A DNA stretch of 64,000 nt from Paeniglutamicibacter psychrophenolicus. Its GTDB lineage: Bacteria; Actinomycetota; Actinomycetes; Actinomycetales; Micrococcaceae. The translations under genes and the position numbers were made by a program. The notes under the pieces are model-generated. The model saw only the letters and a program-made list of their open reading frames with translations, searched no databases and was not told where the DNA came from. Every line of letters begins with the position of its first letter. Position 1 is the first letter of the stretch. The stretch spans positions 170,933 through 234,932 of the forward strand of contig NZ_JAUSSH010000006.1 in NCBI RefSeq assembly GCF_030812255.1, in the 5' to 3' direction. This document shows, piece by piece, positions 9,230 to 17,053 of this stretch.

Positions 9230-10216
9230 ATGTCTGTTTACCCGCCCCGGCCACGCGCTGCGAAACGTACCCGTCGGCCTCCCTCGCGCGCCCAGCGTTT
9301 CCTGAGATTCCTGGTGTTTCTCGGCGCGCTGGGAACCGCGCTGCTGATTGCTTTCCACACCCGCATCCCGGATGCCCTGGGCCTGGGCCTGCTGCTGGAC
9401 AACGCCGCCCCCTGGCTGGGGCTGGTGGTTCCGCTGTTGTTGTTGGTGGCGCTGGCTTCGCGCAGCCGCACCTCGCTGGTGGTCCTGTTGGTGCCCGCGC
9501 TGGCCTGGATCCTGGCTTTTGGCCCGGCGATCGTTCCGCTGTCCTGGACGGCGCCGGCGTCCGCGGCCCACACGTTGACGGTCTCCAGCCAGAACATCAA
9601 GGCCGGAACCGGGGCGGCTGCGCAGTCCGCGCAGGAGCTGGCGGCAAGCGGCAGCGACATCGTTGCCCTGCAGGAGCTCGAGGCCGGCAGCGCCTCACGA
9701 GTCACCGATGCCCTGGGCACCGCCTATCCGCACCATTTCGTGGTGGGCACCGTCGGGGTCTGGAGCAAGTATCCCCTTGGGGAGTCCCGTTCCCTGGATC
9801 TGGGGTTGGGATGGAAGCGCGCCCTGTCGACGCGGGTGGCCACCGGGCAGGGAGAGGTTTCGCTCTATGTCATCCATGCGGCCTCGGCCCGGCCCAACGA
9901 CCACGTCGACCGCGACGTGATGCTTGGGCAGCTGGCCGCCGCGGTGCGGGCCGACCCGCACCAAAACGTCATGGCCGTGGGCGACTTCAATGCCACCAGC
10001 ACCGACCGGGCGTTCACGCAGATGTCTACGGTGCTCGATGAGCCGAACCAGGACGACGGGCTCTTCGGGTTCACCTGGCCGCGGGCTCCCTTTGCCATGA
10101 TGCGCCTTGACCACGTGCTGGTGCGCGGACTGGAGGTCACCTCGAACAGCAATGTCGAAGCCGGGCTCAGCGACCACTTGGCCGTCCGGGCCACGGTGAA
10201 CCTGCCCGGGGAATGA
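9230..10216 (+). CDS. Membrane-anchored endonuclease/exonuclease/phosphatase-family protein
   Basis: 328 residues: a basic N-terminus, three membrane helices (about 20-40, 50-65 and 72-95), then an extracytoplasmic EEP domain. Family residues are visible: QNIKAGT (Asn), LQELEAG (catalytic Glu), GDFNATS (Asp/Asn), RLDHVLVRG and SDHLAVRATV (final Asp-His). Relatives cut nucleic acids, phosphoinositides or other phosphodiesters, so substrate cannot be named. The ATG was chosen; a GTG 18 bases upstream is possible. It converges on alkB with 24 bases between. Confidence 0.82.
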   Translation: MSVYPPRPRAAKRTRRPPSRAQRFLRFLVFLGALGTALLIAFHTRIPDALGLGLLLDNAAPWLGLVVPLLLLVALASRSRTSLVVLLVPALAWILAFGPAIVPLSWTAPASAAHTLTVSSQNIKAGTGAAAQSAQELAASGSDIVALQELEAGSASRVTDALGTAYPHHFVVGTVGVWSKYPLGESRSLDLGLGWKRALSTRVATGQGEVSLYVIHAASARPNDHVDRDVMLGQLAAAVRADPHQNVMAVGDFNATSTDRAFTQMSTVLDEPNQDDGLFGFTWPRAPFAMMRLDHVLVRGLEVTSNSNVEAGLSDHLAVRATVNLPGE

Positions 10217-10240
10217 TTCGGCACCGCCGATCGTTGAGGT

Positions 10241-10912
10241 TCACCCCTCCAGTCCGGTGACCCTCATGGTGATGTTGATGCGTCCGGATTCCAGCCCGCA
10301 ACCGGCGGGAGCGGTACCGGGCAGGACCTTGGTGACGCCGTGGTACGCAAGGCGCGCCGGGCCGCCGAAGACGAACAGGTCCCCGGAGGCCAACGCGATG
10401 TCTTGATAGGGCTTGCTCCGGTTCAGGGTGTTGCCGAAGCGGAAGGTGCAGGTGTCCCCGATGGAAATCGAGACCACCGGGGCCACCGACCGTTCGTCGC
10501 GGTCCTGGTGCATGCCCATTTTGGAGTCGGCACCGTAGTAGTTCACCAGGGCGGTGTCGGGCGTGTATGCCCTGGCCGCGGCCTGGTCCCCGGTGGCTGC
10601 CAACAAGGCATTGCGTCCCAGTCGCGCAATCCAGTCGGGAAACTCCAGCACCCGGTTGCCGTTGACGTCGACGGCCTCGCGGGAATAGGCGTAGGGCCGC
10701 CAGTGCCACCCGAGGCACACGGTTTGGACCGACATCTCGTGGGCACCGATCCTGGCCGCGCGCGGCGGCACCGGGCCCCGTCCCCACTCGTGGAAGCGGG
10801 CCACGATCCAGCGTTGTTCCTCCAGGCCCAGCCAATCCGGAACCCAGTGGGCCCCGGGCGCCAGCTCCCGCCGGGGACGGCCCAGGAAGCTGTCGGAAAA
10901 GAGCGCATCCAT
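10241..10912 (-). CDS. alkB: AlkB-type alpha-ketoglutarate-dependent dioxygenase
   Basis: Oxidative demethylase that repairs N-alkylated bases using Fe(II), oxygen and 2-oxoglutarate. In 223 residues it shows NYYGADSKMGMHQD (HxD iron ligands), a distal His in LAYHGVTK, and RINITMR, the RxNxTxR signature that binds 2-oxoglutarate. The N-terminal half carries the nucleotide-recognition lid. Size matches bacterial AlkB. It follows the dehydrogenase gene on the same strand by position only; no Ada-type regulator is adjacent. Confidence 0.93.
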   Translation of the reverse strand: MDALFSDSFLGRPRRELAPGAHWVPDWLGLEEQRWIVARFHEWGRGPVPPRAARIGAHEMSVQTVCLGWHWRPYAYSREAVDVNGNRVLEFPDWIARLGRNALLAATGDQAAARAYTPDTALVNYYGADSKMGMHQDRDERSVAPVVSISIGDTCTFRFGNTLNRSKPYQDIALASGDLFVFGGPARLAYHGVTKVLPGTAPAGCGLESGRINITMRVTGLEG

Positions 10913-10980
10913 GGGGCGGGGGTCCTTCCTGTCGGTTCGGTTCCGGGCCCTTGGCCACGGGCCGAGCAGCCGTACCGGTG

Positions 10981-12135
10981 TCAGCCGGCGCTGATGACGT
11001 GCGGGTAGGCAGCTGCCCGGTTCTGGAATTCGAGAATGGCCGGGTTCACAATCACGCCGTCCCGGATCTCGATGGCGCGGGCTATCGTCTCATTTTCCTT
11101 CCAGGCGGCGGGCCCGTCCAGCACCACGTCCAGGAAGGGCAGCAGTGCCTCGCTGATTTCCCAGCTGGCGGAGTTCCACAAGTATGAGGGGCTGTGGTCG
11201 ACCGCGTAGTAGTTGATGTTCCGGCCCACGGTGAACATCGGATCGGCGAAGGTGGTGGGCTTGGCCCATTCGAATCCCATGCCCTCGTCGCAGGAGACAT
11301 CGATGATCAGGCTGCCCGGATAGAACGCCGTCAGGTCCTCGGTCTGCAGGTACATCAACGGCGCGTTGGGGTCCTGCAGGGTGCAGTTCACCACGATGTC
11401 GCTTTCGGCCAGGAACGGTGCCAGCGGCAAGCGTCCCTCGTCCGTGATGACCTCGCTCAGGTTCGGTCCGCCGTCGTGGTCGAACTGGACCATTTGGACG
11501 GAGTGGATGGGTGAAGCGACGGCCGCGACGGAGCGTCCGGTCAGGACACGCACGTCGTGGATGCCGTGGGCGCGCAGGGCAGTGACAGCTCCACGGGCGG
11601 TGGCGCCGAACCCGATCACGGTTGCCGAGAGCCTGCGCCCGTAGTCACCTGTGTTGCCGCACAGTTGCAGGGCGTGGATGACCGATGAGTAGCCCGCCAA
11701 TTCATTGTTCTTGTGGAACACGTGCAGCCCGAAGCTGCCATCGGTTCCCCAGTGGTTCATGGCTTCGAAGGCAATGATATTGAGTTTCTGGTCAATGGCC
11801 AGCTGCGTCAGTGCGGTGTCCTGGACACAGTGCGGCCAGCCCCACAGTGTCTGGCCCTCATGCATCTGTGCCAGATCCGAGGCCTGGGGCTTGGGCAGGA
11901 GAATGATGTCGCTGCCGGCCATGGTTTCTTCGCGCGTGGCAAATCTTCCTACGAATGGTGCGAGGTCTTCATCGTCCATTCCGCAGGCCACCCCATAGCC
12001 GGATTCGACCGTGATGCGGTCTCGGAAGCGCTCGTCGATACGTTCAAAGTGAGACGGGTGGATCGGCAAACGTTGCTCGTCCACCTTGTTGGAAGTGGCA
12101 ATAACACCCAGTGTAAGTTCGTTTGTAAAGTCCAT
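10981..12135 (-). CDS. Alanine dehydrogenase/PNT-family enzyme, N5-(carboxyethyl)ornithine synthase-like
   Basis: 384-residue NAD(P)-dependent enzyme of the alanine dehydrogenase/transhydrogenase superfamily. The start GVIATSNKVDEQRLPIHP carries the family Arg and Lys positions, the Rossmann loop reads VIGFGATARGAV, and DVSCDEGMGFEWA and PSYLWNSAS occur near the C-terminus. These features, rather than true alanine dehydrogenase motifs, resemble N5-(carboxyethyl)ornithine synthase, which reductively joins pyruvate to ornithine. That assignment is by resemblance only; a saccharopine dehydrogenase-like or alanine dehydrogenase activity is possible. Monocistronic by appearance. Confidence 0.7.
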   Translation of the reverse strand: MDFTNELTLGVIATSNKVDEQRLPIHPSHFERIDERFRDRITVESGYGVACGMDDEDLAPFVGRFATREETMAGSDIILLPKPQASDLAQMHEGQTLWGWPHCVQDTALTQLAIDQKLNIIAFEAMNHWGTDGSFGLHVFHKNNELAGYSSVIHALQLCGNTGDYGRRLSATVIGFGATARGAVTALRAHGIHDVRVLTGRSVAAVASPIHSVQMVQFDHDGGPNLSEVITDEGRLPLAPFLAESDIVVNCTLQDPNAPLMYLQTEDLTAFYPGSLIIDVSCDEGMGFEWAKPTTFADPMFTVGRNINYYAVDHSPSYLWNSASWEISEALLPFLDVVLDGPAAWKENETIARAIEIRDGVIVNPAILEFQNRAAAYPHVISAG

Positions 12136-12220
12136 GCGTCTTGTTCTCTTCCTAGGAGGAGCAGGCCAAAATGACCCGCCCCATAGGGCTCACGGTACAC
12201 CGGGTCGTGATCCGGGGCAC

Positions 12221-12691
12221 TCAGGTTCGGCCCGTGTTACCTTCGCTCCGCGGCGGATTCTCCGACCGTTCGCTCGGCGGGTTCTCCCCGGGCAAGCCGT
12301 TGCGCAACAGCCATGCGGTGTGGAGTTCGCGGCGCCGGTGCAGGATCCTGCTGGCGACAAGCATCAGCGTGGTCATCGCGGCAAGCATGATGGCGAATGC
12401 CGTTGGATAGGGCACGAATTCGGGACTGGCGGCAATCCCCGCAAGCAGTGCCCCCGTGATGAAAACGCCCGCCGCCATGCCGTAGTACAGGATGCCGGAC
12501 CTGCGGTTGCTTCCCACCGATTGGTACAGGTTGCGCCCGTACCACTGCCTGAACCGCACCTTGCCGGGGCGGTCTCTTTTCAGCTTCAAGAAGCCGTGGA
12601 CGAAGCAGGCCAGCCCGAAGCCGAGGGCGACAAGCACCGGCACGATCCACATTTTGTAGTCGAACCCCATGGCCCAACTCAACACCAGCAT
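12221..12691 (-). CDS. Membrane protein of unknown function, possible 3' part of a frameshifted gene
   Basis: 156 residues with three hydrophobic helices (VPVLVALGFGLACFVHG, an IL/AAG-rich segment and an AIMLAAMTTLMLV segment) and a basic, Ser/Glu-rich tail. It overlaps the preceding gene by 13 bases in another frame, and its ATG has no ribosome site. Reading the frame backwards past the ATG gives a natural hydrophobic stretch (FWSALWVLFVP), so it may be the second half of one longer membrane protein. No known family recognised. Confidence 0.55.
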   Translation of the reverse strand: MLVLSWAMGFDYKMWIVPVLVALGFGLACFVHGFLKLKRDRPGKVRFRQWYGRNLYQSVGSNRRSGILYYGMAAGVFITGALLAGIAASPEFVPYPTAFAIMLAAMTTLMLVASRILHRRRELHTAWLLRNGLPGENPPSERSENPPRSEGNTGRT

Positions 12692-13092
12692 CGGGACAAA
12701 AAGTACCCAAAGAGCGGACCAAAAAGCATCCAGGCCCAGGCACAGACCTGGGCCCCGGCATAGGCGGCGGCTTCCTGTTCAAACTCGGTGGGTTCGGTGT
12801 CGAAGACCTGCGGACCGGGCATGACCGCGCGGACCACCCTCCGGTTGGGTTGCTGCCCGACCAGGTGCGCGGCGTAGACCTTGTCGCGCTCCATGCGCAG
12901 TTTGCGGGCGTGGAGCAGGCCATGGATCGCAATGGCGATGGCGATGGCAACCCACATCCCCACCAGGATGCTCGATACCCGGGCGATATCGTGGTCACCG
13001 GCCATGAAGGCGGCAAGCACCGTGAAGAGCGCACCGGCCACCGCAATCCCGATGGCTGCAATCTTGTCGCCCCGGATCGACTGGTCGGCCAT
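12679..13092 (-). CDS. Membrane protein of unknown function, possible 5' part of a frameshifted gene
   Basis: 137 residues: two helices after an N-terminal MADQSIRGDK segment, a basic cytoplasmic stretch, and a C-terminal hydrophobic segment that stops abruptly (FLSRCWC). The ATG was chosen because GTAGGTGG precedes it; a GTG at 13104 directly abuts the upstream stop. A run of five A on the + strand (12698-12702) lies exactly where a one-base shift would fuse it to the following frame. Function unknown. Confidence 0.55.
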   Translation of the reverse strand: MADQSIRGDKIAAIGIAVAGALFTVLAAFMAGDHDIARVSSILVGMWVAIAIAIAIHGLLHARKLRMERDKVYAAHLVGQQPNRRVVRAVMPGPQVFDTEPTEFEQEAAAYAGAQVCAWAWMLFGPLFGYFLSRCWC

Positions 13093-13104
13093 GGTAAAGG
13101 CCAC

Positions 13105-13320
13105 CTACGGCTTGGCCGGCCGCAGTGCCGCCAATCCGGCGCCAGCCCCGGAAATGAGCAGGGCCACGATGCCCAGACCGGTCATCACGGTTGCTCCCCA
13201 CGGATCAACGTCGGTGAGCCGACGCACCAGCAAAGCCGCTGCCGAAGCCGGGAAGATCCCTGCGCCGTAAGGCATGAAGTGAAAGACCCGGATGCGCCGC
13301 TCGACGAATCCGAGTGCCAT
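13105..13320 (-). CDS. Small two-helix membrane protein
   Basis: 71 residues with two predicted membrane helices (about 22-36 and 43-65) behind a basic amphipathic N-terminus. It is the first gene of a three-gene run of membrane proteins; its stop lies 12 bases before the next ATG. The frame continues upstream with plausible coding character (PDANEFQH), so the true start may be further out, but no start codon or ribosome site decides this. No family recognised. Confidence 0.5.
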   Translation of the reverse strand: MALGFVERRIRVFHFMPYGAGIFPASAAALLVRRLTDVDPWGATVMTGLGIVALLISGAGAGLAALRPAKP

Positions 13321-13417
13321 GTGCTGGAATTCGTTGGCATCGGGGATCCGGGGATCCTTGGGAGGGTGAATGCGCCTATGCTGGGGATCCCATCGTGGAT
13401 TCGGGCAAGGAGACGTC

Positions 13418-13888
13418 GTGGAACAGCAGACACTGGGTGCAGCGCTCGAGGCGGAGCACCGCGAAATCGATGGAGGGATCGAGGCGTACCTGGCCGCGAC
13501 CGGAACCGCGCAGGATCAGTCCGAGACACTGGTGCGTTCCCTGGCCGGACTTCGCCGCCACATCTACCTGGAGGAAGAGTTCCTCTTTCCGCCCTTGAAA
13601 AGGAGCGGATTGATGGGGCCGATCTTCGCCATGGAACGCGAACACGGCCAGTTGTGGCACGCCATGGCCGGCATCGACAGCTCGATCGAACGCGGAGACG
13701 CTCCCGGCACCCGCACCGCTTGCACCGAACTACTCGGGCTTTTGGACAAGCACAACGCCATGGAGGAAAAGGTCATTTACGCCCAGGCCGATCAGCTGTT
13801 GGACGAAACGGCGTCCTCGGCCTTGGGCGATTTCCTTGGCTCCGGGGTCCTGCCCGCGGATTGGTCGCCGCGTTCGGCCCGCGCCTGA
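13418..13888 (+). CDS. Hemerythrin HHE cation-binding domain protein
   Basis: 156-residue four-helix-bundle protein of the hemerythrin family, which binds a di-iron centre and senses or stores oxygen or reactive species. Histidine/acidic ligands are spaced as expected: LEAEHREID, LRRHIYLEEEFLFP, MEREHGQLWHAM and LDKHNAMEEKVIYAQAD. The GTG start has AAGGAG five bases upstream. It is divergent from the membrane-protein run and followed by a gene with its own -10. Role in the cell unknown. Confidence 0.85.
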   Translation: MEQQTLGAALEAEHREIDGGIEAYLAATGTAQDQSETLVRSLAGLRRHIYLEEEFLFPPLKRSGLMGPIFAMEREHGQLWHAMAGIDSSIERGDAPGTRTACTELLGLLDKHNAMEEKVIYAQADQLLDETASSALGDFLGSGVLPADWSPRSARA

Positions 13889-13923
13889 CCCGCCGGCGGC
13901 GCCGCACCCCGAGCCAGCTCGGA

Positions 13924-13929
13924 TAGGCT
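13924..13929 (+). promoter_or_regulatory. -10 element TAGGCT of a leaderless gene
   Basis: TAGGCT ends seven bases before the ATG of the DUF4232 protein and no ribosome site is seen, as for other genes of this window. Confidence 0.4.
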
Positions 13930-13936
13930 CGGTGGC

Positions 13937-15115
13937 ATGGGACAACACGGAAAAACAGCCATCGGCACCGCCCGGATCGTTGCCGGGGCAGGAATCCTCT
14001 GGCTGTTCAGCGGCGCGCTGAACGGCTGGATGCTCGCCCACCAGGTCCGCCTGCCCGCCCAATTCACCCGGATGCTCTTTCCCGAGACGATCACCATGCG
14101 AACCTGGCAATCGGCCCAGCCATGGCCGATCCTGCTTTCCCTGTTTTCCGTCCTGGCTCTGATGGCCTTTACGCTCCTGCTGCTGCGGGGAGCCGGCATG
14201 CGTGCGGGCAAGCAAGCCGGCAATCATCCCATCGGATTCCTTTCCATGTGGATGTCCATCGTGCTCGCCGGTTTCGCCACGGCCGCCTTTGCTTCCCTGG
14301 GCGACGTCATTGCCTCCTGGCCGCCGGCGCGGTTGGCGTGGCTGCTGGACGGCGTCCAACCCGCCTTGCTCGCGGCCGGCTACTGGGGAATCATCTGGGG
14401 CTGGCTGCCCGCGCTGGCGGGAACCCTGGCGATGAAATCCGCGAAGCCGATCCCCGATCCGAAGACCGCGCGGCGGCGGCCCGATGCCATGCCGTTGTTG
14501 GTGGCCGGGATGCTCGCAGTGATACTTGTCGTCACGATCCCCGCCGCTTACAACTACACCGAGGAAACCCAAACCCCGCAGGCCGCTCCCCCGCCGACCG
14601 AGGCTCCCTCGCCGACCCCGTACGGATGGCCGGATCGGTCGGACGCTTTCCAACCGACCGGGGAAAATTGGTGTGCGGGCGAAGGCGTGTCCATTTCATG
14701 GCATGAACCGGAGGGGGCGACGGGACACCGGGGGATGGCCTTCGACCTGACGAATACCGGGACCGGTCCTTGCATCGTGGAGTCCTACCCAGACATCGCC
14801 TTCAACAACGCCGAGGGGTGGGCCATCGACGTGCTGGTGGTCCATGGCGGTTCGTTCATGACCGATGATCCCGGGGTCTCGGCCATCACCCTGTTGCCCG
14901 GCCAAAGCGCGCGGGCCTTCCTGGGCTGGAACGCCATGGCGGCAGCGGGCGATGTGCGCACCGGGACCATGCTGGTGGCGCCCTACGCGGGGACCTTGCG
15001 CCACAGTTCGCCGGTGGACCTGGACATCATTGACGGCGGCGCCGTGTCGGTCACCGCCTGGGAGCTCGTCAAGGATCCAACCGGCACAAACAAAAGCACC
15101 CGCCCAGCCCCGTAG
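13937..15115 (+). CDS. Membrane protein with C-terminal DUF4232 domain
   Basis: 392 residues: five or so hydrophobic helices in the first half (about 10-225), a Pro/Thr linker (TPQAAPPPTEAPSPTP), then an extracytoplasmic domain like DUF4232, with the opening GATGHRGMAFDLTNTGTGPC and YPDIAF typical of that family. Found in actinobacterial surface proteins and lipoproteins; function unknown. The C-terminal codons overlap the terminator of the convergent tRNA. Probably transcribed from its own leaderless promoter. Confidence 0.75.
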   Translation: MGQHGKTAIGTARIVAGAGILWLFSGALNGWMLAHQVRLPAQFTRMLFPETITMRTWQSAQPWPILLSLFSVLALMAFTLLLLRGAGMRAGKQAGNHPIGFLSMWMSIVLAGFATAAFASLGDVIASWPPARLAWLLDGVQPALLAAGYWGIIWGWLPALAGTLAMKSAKPIPDPKTARRRPDAMPLLVAGMLAVILVVTIPAAYNYTEETQTPQAAPPPTEAPSPTPYGWPDRSDAFQPTGENWCAGEGVSISWHEPEGATGHRGMAFDLTNTGTGPCIVESYPDIAFNNAEGWAIDVLVVHGGSFMTDDPGVSAITLLPGQSARAFLGWNAMAAAGDVRTGTMLVAPYAGTLRHSSPVDLDIIDGGAVSVTAWELVKDPTGTNKSTRPAP

Positions 15116-15130
15116 GGTTCCGGCGGGTGC
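15096..15130 (-). terminator. Rho-independent terminator of tRNA-Ala(CGC)
   Basis: GCACCCGCC/GGCGGGTGC stem followed on the minus strand by TTTTGTTTG, right after the tRNA. It overlaps the 3' end of the convergent DUF4232 gene and includes its stop codon in the loop. Confidence 0.8.
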
Positions 15131-15137
15131 AGAAGTG

Positions 15138-15210
15138 TGGAGCATAGCGGAATCGAACCGCTGACCTCTTCGATGCGAACGAAGCGCTCTACCAACTGAG
15201 CTAATGCCCC
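15138..15210 (-). tRNA. tRNA-Ala(CGC)
   Basis: 73-nt cloverleaf: acceptor GGGGCAT/ATGCTCC with G3:U70 and discriminator A, D arm GCTCAGTTGGTAGAGC, anticodon stem CTTCG/CGAAG with loop TTCGCAT (anticodon CGC), and T arm GGTTCGATTCC. Together with tRNA-Ala(GGC) it serves the GCG and GCC codons that dominate this genome. Confidence 0.96.
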
Positions 15211-15288
15211 GTGTCATGGCTTGGAGCCGCAACATTTTCAGCCTAAACCCGCGACGACCCGCATGCAAAATCCTAGGGTGCCGGGTGC

Positions 15289-15507
15289 CTATTCCTCGTC
15301 GCCGTCGGCGGCCCCGGCCTCGATGGATTCGCGCGCCACGGTGTACTGGCGCTGGATGTAGGCTTCAAGTTCGCTGCGCTCCACCCGCCAGACCCCGCGA
15401 CCGCCGATCTTGATGGCCGGCAGGTCGCCGCTGCGCACCAATGACCGCACCTGCGGCAGGTTTACATTCAACTCGTCGGCGACATCTTCTAGACGCATGA
15501 ACCTCAT
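15289..15507 (-). CDS. Helix-turn-helix protein, BldC/excisionase-like
   Basis: 72-residue MerR-like HTH protein. The sequence MRLEDVADELNV, LPQVRSLVRSG, LPAIKIGGRGVWRVE follows the BldC/excisionase-type winged HTH pattern common in actinobacteria, where such small proteins act as DNA-binding regulators. The start was set at the internal ATG by comparison with family length; the frame is open to 15636 but the extra residues look non-coding. The C-terminus is acidic. Not clearly linked to its neighbours. Confidence 0.75.
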   Translation of the reverse strand: MRFMRLEDVADELNVNLPQVRSLVRSGDLPAIKIGGRGVWRVERSELEAYIQRQYTVARESIEAGAADGDEE

Positions 15508-15897
15508 GTATTGAAGGCTACCCGTTTCCGGGTCACCAAGGCGGTCCAGGTCGCTTCTGTGGATAACGGATGCCGGTTTCACCGGGTTCGGGACCTCCCG
15601 GGGGCAAAAAACTAGAGTGGTCCGCGATGACTCCAAGTTTTGGAATCTTTGCGGACCACCCTGACGTTTCGACCTGAGGCCTTGTGGGCCGGCCTGTAGC
15701 GCGGCCTGGATCCGGTCCCGCTACAGGGGTCTGCTCCCCGTAGCTTGTGACCTTGGTTGAGCTTCTAACAACCACTAAAGCAACAACCGGGCATACCGCG
15801 CAACACAGTTGGGTATCACTGATCATTTTGACTAACATGGAGTGGTAGCTACCGAACAACTTGGTCAGTCTGACCGAACCTAGGCGAAGGAGCCGGA
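15508..15897. other. Intergenic region between HTH protein and Lrp
   Basis: No supported gene. Only the two palindromes near the Lrp start stand out; the rest holds low-complexity repeats of ACAACC type without a clear element. Confidence 0.6.
15844..15875. promoter_or_regulatory. Two palindromes upstream of Lrp, candidate operator
   Basis: GGTAGCTACC (15844-15853) and GGTCAG-T-CTGACC (15863-15875) lie about two helical turns apart immediately before the Lrp-type gene's ribosome site. Lrp/AsnC proteins often bind such repeated sites in their own promoters. Assignment inferred. Confidence 0.4.
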
Positions 15898-16374
15898 ATG
15901 ACGCCGGAATCGTACCAACTGGATGATACGGACAGGCGCATCCTCTTGGCCCTGGACGAGGATCCCCGCGTTCCCACCATGATGCTGGCGCAGCGCCTGG
16001 GGTTGGCCCGAGGAACCGTCCAGACACGCATGGAACGCCTGGCCAGCTCCGGCGCCTTGCGCCCGAACTCCAGCCGCGTGAAGCCGGCCTCGGTCGGACG
16101 CGGCGTCTCGGCCGTCGTCAGCGCCGAACTGGACCAGTCGCACCTGGAGGAAGCCATCGCCGCGTTGAGCCTCATTCCCGAGGTCCTGGAATGCGTGGCC
16201 CCGGCCGGGGACACCGACCTTTTGATCCGGGCCGTCGCCACCGATCCGGATGACCTCTACCGGGTCAGCGAGGAAATCCGGCTGTGCCCGGGAATCACCC
16301 GGACCTCCACCTCGATGATCCTGCGCGACGTGATTCCCTACCGAACCACCGCACTGCTCAACAACCTGAGCTAA
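15898..16374 (+). CDS. Lrp/AsnC-family transcriptional regulator
   Basis: 158 residues: N-terminal HTH (LDDTDRRILLALDEDPR, then LAQRLGLARGTVQTRMERL), then an effector/oligomerisation RAM domain with LRDVIPYRT near the end. Family proteins sense amino acids and control their metabolism. An AAGGAG site sits seven bases before the ATG. ridA follows about 105 bases downstream on the same strand; RidA acts on imine by-products of amino acid catabolism, so a link is plausible though unproven. Confidence 0.9.
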   Translation: MTPESYQLDDTDRRILLALDEDPRVPTMMLAQRLGLARGTVQTRMERLASSGALRPNSSRVKPASVGRGVSAVVSAELDQSHLEEAIAALSLIPEVLECVAPAGDTDLLIRAVATDPDDLYRVSEEIRLCPGITRTSTSMILRDVIPYRTTALLNNLS

Positions 16375-16480
16375 CCGGCCGAAACATGCCCGGCAATGTT
16401 CCGGTGACATTGCCCTTGATGCCCTAGTCTTTTTCCGGGCGCCGTTTTGCCGTCCGCACCACATTTGATTGAGGAGCATC

Positions 16481-16876
16481 ATGGGCACTTTGGGCCTTAC
16501 GAACATCGACATTGCAGGCATCACCACCGAGGCAAGCCCGTTCCCGAGCGCCACCCGCGCCGGAGACCTGGTTTTCGTTTCCGGCATGGTCTCCAAGGAC
16601 GAACACAAGGTCCTGGTCGGGGTCGGCGACATCTACGCGCAAACGGTCCAGACGCTCAAGAACCTGCGCACCGTCCTGGCCGCCTACGACCTCGGGCTCG
16701 ATGCGGTCGCCACGGCCACGGTCTACATCAACGACGCGGCCATGGCCGGGGAATACAACCGCGCCTGGGTCGACACCTTCGGCAGCCACCGTCCCTCGCG
16801 TGCCACCATCGTTGCTCCGCTGCTCGCCCCCGAGCTGCTGGTCGAGGTCCAGGCCACCGCCTGGGCGGGCAAGTAG
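16481..16876 (+). CDS. ridA: RidA/YjgF-family enamine/imine deaminase
   Basis: 131-residue member of the RidA (YER057c/UK114) family, which hydrolyses reactive 2-aminoacrylate-type enamines produced by PLP enzymes. Landmark positions VFVSGMVS, QTVQTLKNLRTVL and TATVYINDAAM are present, but the catalytic Arg seen in archetypal RidA (RxAxxV) is part of PSRATIVAPLL, which fits. The ATG was chosen for GAGGAG four bases upstream. Monocistronic or co-transcribed with the Lrp gene; a hairpin follows. Confidence 0.85.
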   Translation: MGTLGLTNIDIAGITTEASPFPSATRAGDLVFVSGMVSKDEHKVLVGVGDIYAQTVQTLKNLRTVLAAYDLGLDAVATATVYINDAAMAGEYNRAWVDTFGSHRPSRATIVAPLLAPELLVEVQATAWAGK

Positions 16877-16901
16877 CCACCCCGCAGGGCATGAAATTTC
16901 A

Positions 16902-16953
16902 GGGACACGAAGGGCCAAGCCCAACCATTGATTGAGCCGGTCCTTCGTGTCCC
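16902..16953 (+). terminator. Hairpin downstream of ridA
   Basis: GGGACACGAAGG and CCTTCGTGTCCC form a 12-bp perfect stem with a 28-base loop between ridA and the convergent acyl-CoA dehydrogenase. No T run follows; it probably ends transcription from either side. Confidence 0.5.
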
Positions 16954-17053
16954 CCGTCAGGCTCGGGGATACCCGGTCTCCGAGGGCCCAGGCTTCACGT
17001 CCTCGCCGATCACGGCCCCGGTGGCCTTGCCCAACCCGTGACGCGCGGGGAGC

